A stretch of DNA of 34,402 bases, from NCBI GenBank assembly GCA_030834695.1, contig JAUQXK010000075.1, positions 1 to 34,402 on the forward strand, in the 5' to 3' direction. Source of the stretch: Desulfobacterales bacterium. GTDB taxonomy: Bacteria > Desulfobacterota > Desulfobacteria > Desulfobacterales > SpSt-501. A model generated the notes under the pieces. It saw only the letters and a list, made by a program, of their open reading frames with translations, was not told the origin of the DNA and made no database searches. The stretch's first letter is position 1, and each line of letters begins with the position of its first letter. Positions 29,858 to 34,402 of the stretch are shown here, one piece after another. Made by a program: the position numbers and the translations under genes.

Positions 29858-31330
29858 TCATTGGGTTCTGGCCCGGTCAAACCCGGTGAAAAAAAGCCCT
29901 ACCGACTCGCCGGGGGTTATGGCACCGGACGCCTGCAATTGCATCAGGCCGGCCAAACCGGAAGCGCCCGTCGGGCAGACGTGAATACCGGTGTGGAAAT
30001 GCGCTTTCTCGTAAGCATCGCGGATGGTTTCCTCGAGTAGGATTTCGGCCAGGCCGCCCGAGCGCAGCACGGCGCGCAGCAGGTGGTACCAGTCGTACGT
30101 GACGTCGTCCAGAATTCCGTGGGCCAGGCTGTGTGGCGCGGCGCCATCCCAGGGCCACATAAAATGGCTGGCGTTGTCAGCCATTTTATTCAAAACCAAT
30201 TGCACAACCTGAGTATCGAAAATACCTTTAACAAAAGCGGCCGCTTCCTGAATTTGATCGGGTCGGGTGCGCGCGAAAGCCGCTGTCTCCTGAAGCTGCG
30301 ATATAGGATCGGCGCCCTTGTCGTAGCGAAGATCGAATGATCGCCCGCTGCGGCGGGCGATTTCGGCCAAAGCCAGCAAATAGGCCCGCACGAAAGGAAA
30401 TCCGCCCTCGGGCTGACAGACATGGATGCGCGGCAATGTGCGCATGAACCCCAGCTGAAGCGCCTCTTCGAAGGCCTGTGCGACCGAGCGTGCCAAAGCG
30501 CCGCCGCCCACCTGGATCACGACGCTGTCGATCCCTTCCGATCGGTCGCCCAGCTGCATCAGCATCTCCCAGCCCAGGGTGGCGCCGCCTTCGATGTTCG
30601 ACCAGTTGTCGTTGCCGGCGCAGGCGAACGGAAGCCAGCCGTTTTGTCGCAGCGCCTCCTGAAAAGCGAGATAGCAGGGATCGCCTTCGCCGGTGCCCGC
30701 ACGCGGGATCTTTTCCACGAACGCGCCCCGTTCCGCCAGCATGGCGGCCACCGTGGGGTCGACGTCCTCCGGAACGAACGCGTGCAGTCCATAACCGCCG
30801 GCCCGGGCCACCGCAGCCGCCCCCAGGGCGGCGTTGCCGCAACTGTAGATGGCCAGGACCTTTCTGGCCGTTTCGCCCCTGAGCTCCCGCAACGCCTCCA
30901 GGTAGAGCAGCGTAGCCATCAGGTGCCGGCCCTTATGGGATCCGCTCACGTTGCCGGTTTCGTTTTTGACCCATAGGCGGCCGTTCCGGCCGAGAGCCGA
31001 TGCCAGGCGGGATTCCGCGGTCAGCGGGGTCACCTCGAAGCTCCGGCCCTCCATGCGCTGCAAGCGGTCTGTGATCGGGTCGAGGATCCGGAGATAGCGA
31101 TCGTAGCCAAGCAGGCCGCAGCCGGAAAGAAGCGGATGAAGCAGCGCGAAGGTGTGGAGCGATCCCTGTTTCCAGGAATTACGAATGCTTTCGGCTGGCC
31201 GGGCGCCTAAATCCAGTATCCTTTGAAGCGTGTGCTCTTCGCCCGGACGGCGTTCCGGACAACTGAAAATGCCCGATTGTGCCAGGTAGGTATCCCGGCA
31301 GGAGGGGCAACCAAGCAGATTGTTCGGCAC
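29858..31330 (-). CDS. Second fold-type II PLP enzyme, threonine-synthase-like
   Basis: The protein is 490 residues from GTG 31330, with AGAGGA upstream. N-terminal cysteines LGCPSC (8, 11) and FSCPER (24) resemble a damaged zinc ribbon seen in threonine-synthase relatives. The PLP lysine is in GNVSGSHKGRHLMAT (about Lys133), and IYSCGNAALGAAAVARAGGYGLHAFVPEDVD is the phosphate and substrate loop. GGGALARSV is a further family motif. The open frame continues upstream to 31828, but that part would overlap the divergent dctQ and is not accepted. It ends TGA directly followed by TAA, 68 bases before the next PLP gene. Reaction unknown. Confidence 0.75.
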   Translation of the reverse strand: MPNNLLGCPSCRDTYLAQSGIFSCPERRPGEEHTLQRILDLGARPAESIRNSWKQGSLHTFALLHPLLSGCGLLGYDRYLRILDPITDRLQRMEGRSFEVTPLTAESRLASALGRNGRLWVKNETGNVSGSHKGRHLMATLLYLEALRELRGETARKVLAIYSCGNAALGAAAVARAGGYGLHAFVPEDVDPTVAAMLAERGAFVEKIPRAGTGEGDPCYLAFQEALRQNGWLPFACAGNDNWSNIEGGATLGWEMLMQLGDRSEGIDSVVIQVGGGALARSVAQAFEEALQLGFMRTLPRIHVCQPEGGFPFVRAYLLALAEIARRSGRSFDLRYDKGADPISQLQETAAFARTRPDQIQEAAAFVKGIFDTQVVQLVLNKMADNASHFMWPWDGAAPHSLAHGILDDVTYDWYHLLRAVLRSGGLAEILLEETIRDAYEKAHFHTGIHVCPTGASGLAGLMQLQASGAITPGESVGLFFTGFDRARTQ

Positions 31331-31450
31331 CAGAGGTCCTCTTTCAGACTGAAGATTATTGACTTTTATCAGGTATTCGCGCACAAGTAACAAATTTTCG
31401 TAACGGGAATCAATCTCAAATCCGGATCTGAGAATTTCGCCGAGGTGAAG
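31331..31450. promoter_or_regulatory. Divergent promoter region between PLP enzyme and TRAP transporter genes
   Basis: This 120-base spacer is AT-richer than its surroundings and must hold promoters for the minus-strand catabolic run and the plus-strand TRAP operon. Clear -35/-10 pairs could not be fixed. The spacer would be the obvious place for a shared regulator to act. Confidence 0.4.
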
Positions 31451-31981
31451 ATGATGGGATCCGATGTCATCACTCGACTCGATGCATTCGGGCGGCGGTT
31501 GAACTGGTTGAACGAGCGCATTTGCGCGCTTTTGATGGCCGTCCTGGTCCTGACGATTTGGCTCGGAGTGGCTGACCGCTACGCCTATACCTTGGGTACC
31601 ACCTGGACCGAGGAGTTCGCGCGCTACGTCATGATCTGGTGCGCTCTGCTGGCGGTGCCCTGCGGAGCCTACCGTCGCGAGCATATCGGCCTGGAGTTCG
31701 TATTGAACTTCATGCCGAAACCCCATCGTAGGGTTCTGCAGTTGGTCCTGGATCTGATCGGGCTGGGGTTTTTCCTCTTTCTCACCTACTACAGCATCGG
31801 CATGACGACCGAGGGCAAGACCCAACATGCCAACATCTTCGGCATGACGATGCTGGTGCCGTTCGCCTCCGTGCCGGTGTCATCGGCCCTGACGGTCGTA
31901 CAACTCGTCGTGACCATGGTGCGGGATTTCCCGCTCAAGGCGCCTGAAATGGAGAAAAAGGCCGAGGAGGTAATCGCATGA
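31451..31981 (+). CDS. dctQ: TRAP transporter small permease (DctQ)
   Basis: The protein is 176 residues from ATG 31451 (GAGGTG 5 bases upstream). It has four transmembrane segments and the DctQ signature: ALLMAVLVLTIWLGVADRYAYTLGTTWTEEFARYVMIWCALLAVPCGAYRREHIGLEF, with the TEEFARY and HIGLEF elements typical of the family. It is the Q subunit of a tripartite ATP-independent periplasmic transporter. Its last four bases overlap the large permease start (ATGA). Confidence 0.92.
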   Translation: MMGSDVITRLDAFGRRLNWLNERICALLMAVLVLTIWLGVADRYAYTLGTTWTEEFARYVMIWCALLAVPCGAYRREHIGLEFVLNFMPKPHRRVLQLVLDLIGLGFFLFLTYYSIGMTTEGKTQHANIFGMTMLVPFASVPVSSALTVVQLVVTMVRDFPLKAPEMEKKAEEVIA

Positions 31982-33261
31982 CCATCGTCGGCATCCTCTT
32001 CTTCGGGCTGATGTTCGTAGGGCTGCCCATCGGCTACGTGTTGGGGCTGGCCGGGGTCGCAGGCCTGATTCAGGTCGGGGGCGAAAATTTTCTGACTATG
32101 GCTCCCAAGCGCTACTTCGAGGGTTTGGACCTTTTCACCTTCATGGCCATGCCGTTTTTTATACTGGCTGGGGAGATCATGAACCGCTCGGGCATCACCA
32201 TGCGCCTGGTGGCCTTCACCGACTCCCTGGTGGGCTACCTGCGCGGCGGCCTCGCCCACAGCAACATGGTGGCATCCGTGATCTTCGCGGGGATGACCGG
32301 AGCGGCCGTATCCGATGCGGCAGCCTTCGGCAACACCCTGGTGCCGGCGATGATATCCAAGGGCTATCCCAAGCCGTTCGCGTGCGCGGTCTGCGTCGCC
32401 GGCGCCATCATCGGGCCCACCATCCCGCCTTCCAACCTGATGGTTATCTACGGCTCTCTCATGGGGGTTTCGATCGCCGGGCTGTTCGCGGCCGGGATCC
32501 TGCCGGGCTTGCTTATCTGCCTGTTCTGCATGTGCTTCATCGCAGCCATCGGCCGGCGTATCGGCCTTCCCAAGGGCGAGGGCGGATTGAGCCTGTGGCG
32601 GATCGTCGCATCCTTCAAATCAAGCTTCCTTGCCCTGCTCATGCCGGTCATCATTCTGGGCGGCATCCTGGGCGGCATCGCCACCCCCACCGAAGCGGCG
32701 GCCATCGCCGTGTTTTATGCACTTGTCGTGGGCGTGGGGGTTTACCGGGCCATCACCTTCAAAGACATCGTCGAAATGCTGGTACGCACCAGCCTCATCA
32801 CCGGCGTGGTGTTTCTGATCATTGCATCCGCCTCGATCTTGAGCTGGTGGATGACCTTCGAGCAGATCCCGCAGATGATCGCCAAGTTATTTTTGACGAT
32901 CTCGCGCGACCCGCAGATGGTGACCCTGATGATCCTGATTCTGCTGCTGGTCATCGGCATGTTCATGGACATCAATGCGGCGTTGATCATCCTGGCACCG
33001 GTCCTGGGCCCGCTGACCCAGTCGATCGGGATGGATCCCGTGCACGCGGGCATCATGATCGTGCTGTCGCTCAACATTGGTCTGATGACCCCGCCGGTGG
33101 GGGCCTGCCTCTTCGTGATCTGCTCGATTACCGGCATACGCCTGGAGGCACTCAGCAAGGCCATCTGGCCGTTCATCCTGCTTGAAGTGGCGGTCTTGTT
33201 CCTGATTGCATTTTTCCCGCAGATGACCATGTTTATGCCGCATCTGCTGCTTGGTAAATAG
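31978..33261 (+). CDS. dctM: TRAP transporter large permease (DctM)
   Basis: The 427-residue protein has about 12 hydrophobic segments. It carries the DctM motifs AMPFFILAGEIMNRSGIT, SVIFAGMTGAAVSDAAAFG, FACAVCVAGAIIGPTIPPSNLMVIYG, GGIATPTEAAAIAVFYAL and LNIGLMTPPVGACLFVIC. It forms the Na+-driven translocation channel with DctQ and DctP. The ATG overlaps the dctQ stop, so translation is coupled. Confidence 0.94.
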   Translation: MTIVGILFFGLMFVGLPIGYVLGLAGVAGLIQVGGENFLTMAPKRYFEGLDLFTFMAMPFFILAGEIMNRSGITMRLVAFTDSLVGYLRGGLAHSNMVASVIFAGMTGAAVSDAAAFGNTLVPAMISKGYPKPFACAVCVAGAIIGPTIPPSNLMVIYGSLMGVSIAGLFAAGILPGLLICLFCMCFIAAIGRRIGLPKGEGGLSLWRIVASFKSSFLALLMPVIILGGILGGIATPTEAAAIAVFYALVVGVGVYRAITFKDIVEMLVRTSLITGVVFLIIASASILSWWMTFEQIPQMIAKLFLTISRDPQMVTLMILILLLVIGMFMDINAALIILAPVLGPLTQSIGMDPVHAGIMIVLSLNIGLMTPPVGACLFVICSITGIRLEALSKAIWPFILLEVAVLFLIAFFPQMTMFMPHLLLGK

Positions 33262-33320
33262 GATGGTTTTCAACACACTATTCAGGCGCACTGAAAACCC
33301 CAAACTCTATGGAGGACATC

Positions 33321-34364
33321 ATGAAACGCTCATTCCTGTTTTTCGTGGCGGCCTTGGTGATGCTGTCGCTTGCAGCCGTTTCCTTCGTCCCGGCCCCAGC
33401 CGAGGCCGCCAAGGTGATCAAGCTGCACAACCTCAACAAGGACGATCCTTTCGACAACCCCACGGGTGCCATGGCCACGGTATTCAAGAGCCTGGTGGAG
33501 GCCGGCACCAACGGCGAAATCACCGTGCAGACCTTCCCCAACTCGCAGCTCGGCAAGGGCAATGAAGTGGTCACGCAGGTGAAAAGCGGCGTCATTCAGA
33601 CTGGAATTTTTTCGGTAGGCGAGTTCGCCTCGATCTATCCCATGATCGGGGTTCTCGATGTTCCCTTCGCCTTCCCCAACATCAGCGCCACCTATGCCGT
33701 GTTCGACGGGCCATTCGGCATCAAGCTGGCGGAGGACATCGAGAAGAAAACCAGCCTGAAGGTGCTGGGGTTCGGCGACTCCGGAGGGTTCTTTCACTTC
33801 ACCAACTCCAAGCGGCCCATCAAGACCCCCGAGGACATGAAGGGGCTCAAGATCCGCACCATGGGCCTTGACACCCACAAGGCCATCGTGAGCGCCCTGG
33901 GCGGCCAGCCTTCGATCATCCCCTGGGCCGAGGTTTACACAGCCCTTCAAACCGGGGTGGCCGACGGCCAGATGAACCCGGTGCCGATCATCTCCTTTGC
34001 CAAGATGAACGAGGTCCAAAAATACCTGACGCTTACCGGACACTTGTTCACCCCTTACGTGTGGGCGATGAACATGGATTTCTGGAACGCAATGACCCCG
34101 GCGGAGAAAAACGTCATCGCCTATGCTGCCAAGTCAGGGGTTGTCGCGGGACGAGGAGTGGCTCGGGCGATCGAGGCCTCCGATAGGGGCTTGCTGGCGC
34201 TCAGCAAGCAAATGCAGGTCAACGCTCTCACTCCGGACCAGCAGGCCAAGTTCCGCGACCTCACCATGCCGGAGGTGAAGAAGATCATCGTCGAGAAGCA
34301 CGGCGCCGAGGGCGAGGCCATGATGAAGGCCTTCCTGGAGGCGATCGACGCAGCCTCGAAGTAG
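33321..34364 (+). CDS. dctP: TRAP transporter substrate-binding protein (DctP)
   Basis: The protein is 347 residues from ATG 33321, with GGAGG 6 bases upstream; an earlier ATG at 33309 overlaps that site. A Sec signal peptide (KRSFLFFVAALVMLSLAAVSF, cleavage likely after AEA near residue 27) precedes the mature start KVIKLHNLNKDDPFDNP. The DctP family regions include PNSQLGKGNEVVTQVKSG, LKGLKIRTMGLDTHKAIVSALGGQPSIIPWAEVYTALQTGVADGQMNPV, where the Arg in KIRTM binds the substrate carboxylate. The ligand is therefore an organic or amino acid-like anion. Divergent from the PLP/YgeY/YgeW genes, so it may import their substrate. Confidence 0.93.
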   Translation: MKRSFLFFVAALVMLSLAAVSFVPAPAEAAKVIKLHNLNKDDPFDNPTGAMATVFKSLVEAGTNGEITVQTFPNSQLGKGNEVVTQVKSGVIQTGIFSVGEFASIYPMIGVLDVPFAFPNISATYAVFDGPFGIKLAEDIEKKTSLKVLGFGDSGGFFHFTNSKRPIKTPEDMKGLKIRTMGLDTHKAIVSALGGQPSIIPWAEVYTALQTGVADGQMNPVPIISFAKMNEVQKYLTLTGHLFTPYVWAMNMDFWNAMTPAEKNVIAYAAKSGVVAGRGVARAIEASDRGLLALSKQMQVNALTPDQQAKFRDLTMPEVKKIIVEKHGAEGEAMMKAFLEAIDAASK

Positions 34365-34383
34365 CGGCTTTCAAACGCTATTC

Positions 34384-34400
34384 GGCCCCGCAGCGGGGCC
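34384..34400 (+). terminator. Hairpin after the TRAP operon
   Basis: GGCCCCG (34384-34390) and CGGGGCC (34394-34400) form a 7-bp stem around CAG, 19 bases after the dctP stop. The window ends 2 bases later, so a following T-run cannot be seen. Confidence 0.6.
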
Positions 34401-34402
34401 TC

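Noticed and set aside
31331-31828. N-terminal extension of the threonine-synthase-like gene to 31828
   Set aside because: The extra 166 residues lie antisense to dctQ, have no family similarity and no ribosome site. The GTG at 31330 gives the normal start of the family.
1-34402. CRISPR arrays, tRNA or rRNA genes, and intact insertion sequences
   Set aside because: None seen: no regularly spaced direct repeats, no cloverleaf-like segments with CCA ends, and no transposase frames.

Overview
The window looks like chromosomal DNA of a GC-rich, anaerobe-type Deltaproteobacterium (Desulfobacterota, Desulfobacteraceae-like). This is inferred from many Fe-S proteins, a TRAP transporter, YgeW/YgeY-type genes, a DUF362 ferredoxin protein, small cysteine-rich proteins, and recoded UGA (selenocysteine) codons. 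No rRNA, tRNA, CRISPR array, phage or intact insertion sequence was seen.

Layout. (1) 1-8915 is a pyrimidine catabolism locus: the start of an mmsA-like aldehyde dehydrogenase, a divergent Lrp/AsnC regulator, PreT and PreA (dihydropyrimidine dehydrogenase), dihydropyrimidinase, and on the opposite strand an NCS1 nucleobase transporter and a beta-ureidopropionase/carbamoylase-type amidase. Together these could import a pyrimidine, reduce it, open the ring, remove the carbamoyl group and pass the semialdehyde on to acyl-CoA. (2) 9005-13433 is housekeeping: an RlmL-like RNA methyltransferase, a DUF362 ferredoxin protein, a single-stranded DNA binding protein, a possible relic of a quinol nitric-oxide reductase, and a cytidylate-kinase-like protein fused to a BON domain. 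(3) 13891-16760 is the most interesting part: a selenium/thiol redox island. It has two convergent genes interrupted by in-frame UGA codons exactly at the catalytic Cys positions. One is a thioredoxin-like protein with a UxxC motif and the other is an OsmC-like protein. Each UGA is followed by a hairpin fitting a bacterial SECIS element. Around them lie a glyoxalase-fold ring-cleaving dioxygenase and two tiny Cys-rich proteins. (4) 17269-22825 holds a GIY-YIG protein, a DUF6504 protein, TatA with a Cys-rich partner, uracil phosphoribosyltransferase, a MetE/UroD-fold protein, and a MoxR ATPase plus VWA protein pair. (5) 22892-31330, all minus strand, is an amino-acid/carbamoyl catabolism cluster: two fold-type II PLP enzymes, YgeY, YgeW, PhzF, a double-GAF protein and a glycerophosphodiesterase. 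Divergent from it is a complete TRAP transporter (31451-34364).

How it fits together. Two loci degrade nitrogen compounds (reduced pyrimidines; a YgeW/YgeY substrate), each with its own transporter. YgeW and YgeY families are associated with selenium metabolism, which agrees with the finding of two selenoprotein genes in the same window. Standard gene calling would truncate or split both selenoproteins. SelA, SelB, SelC and SelD are not in this window, so decoding capacity has to be confirmed elsewhere in the genome.
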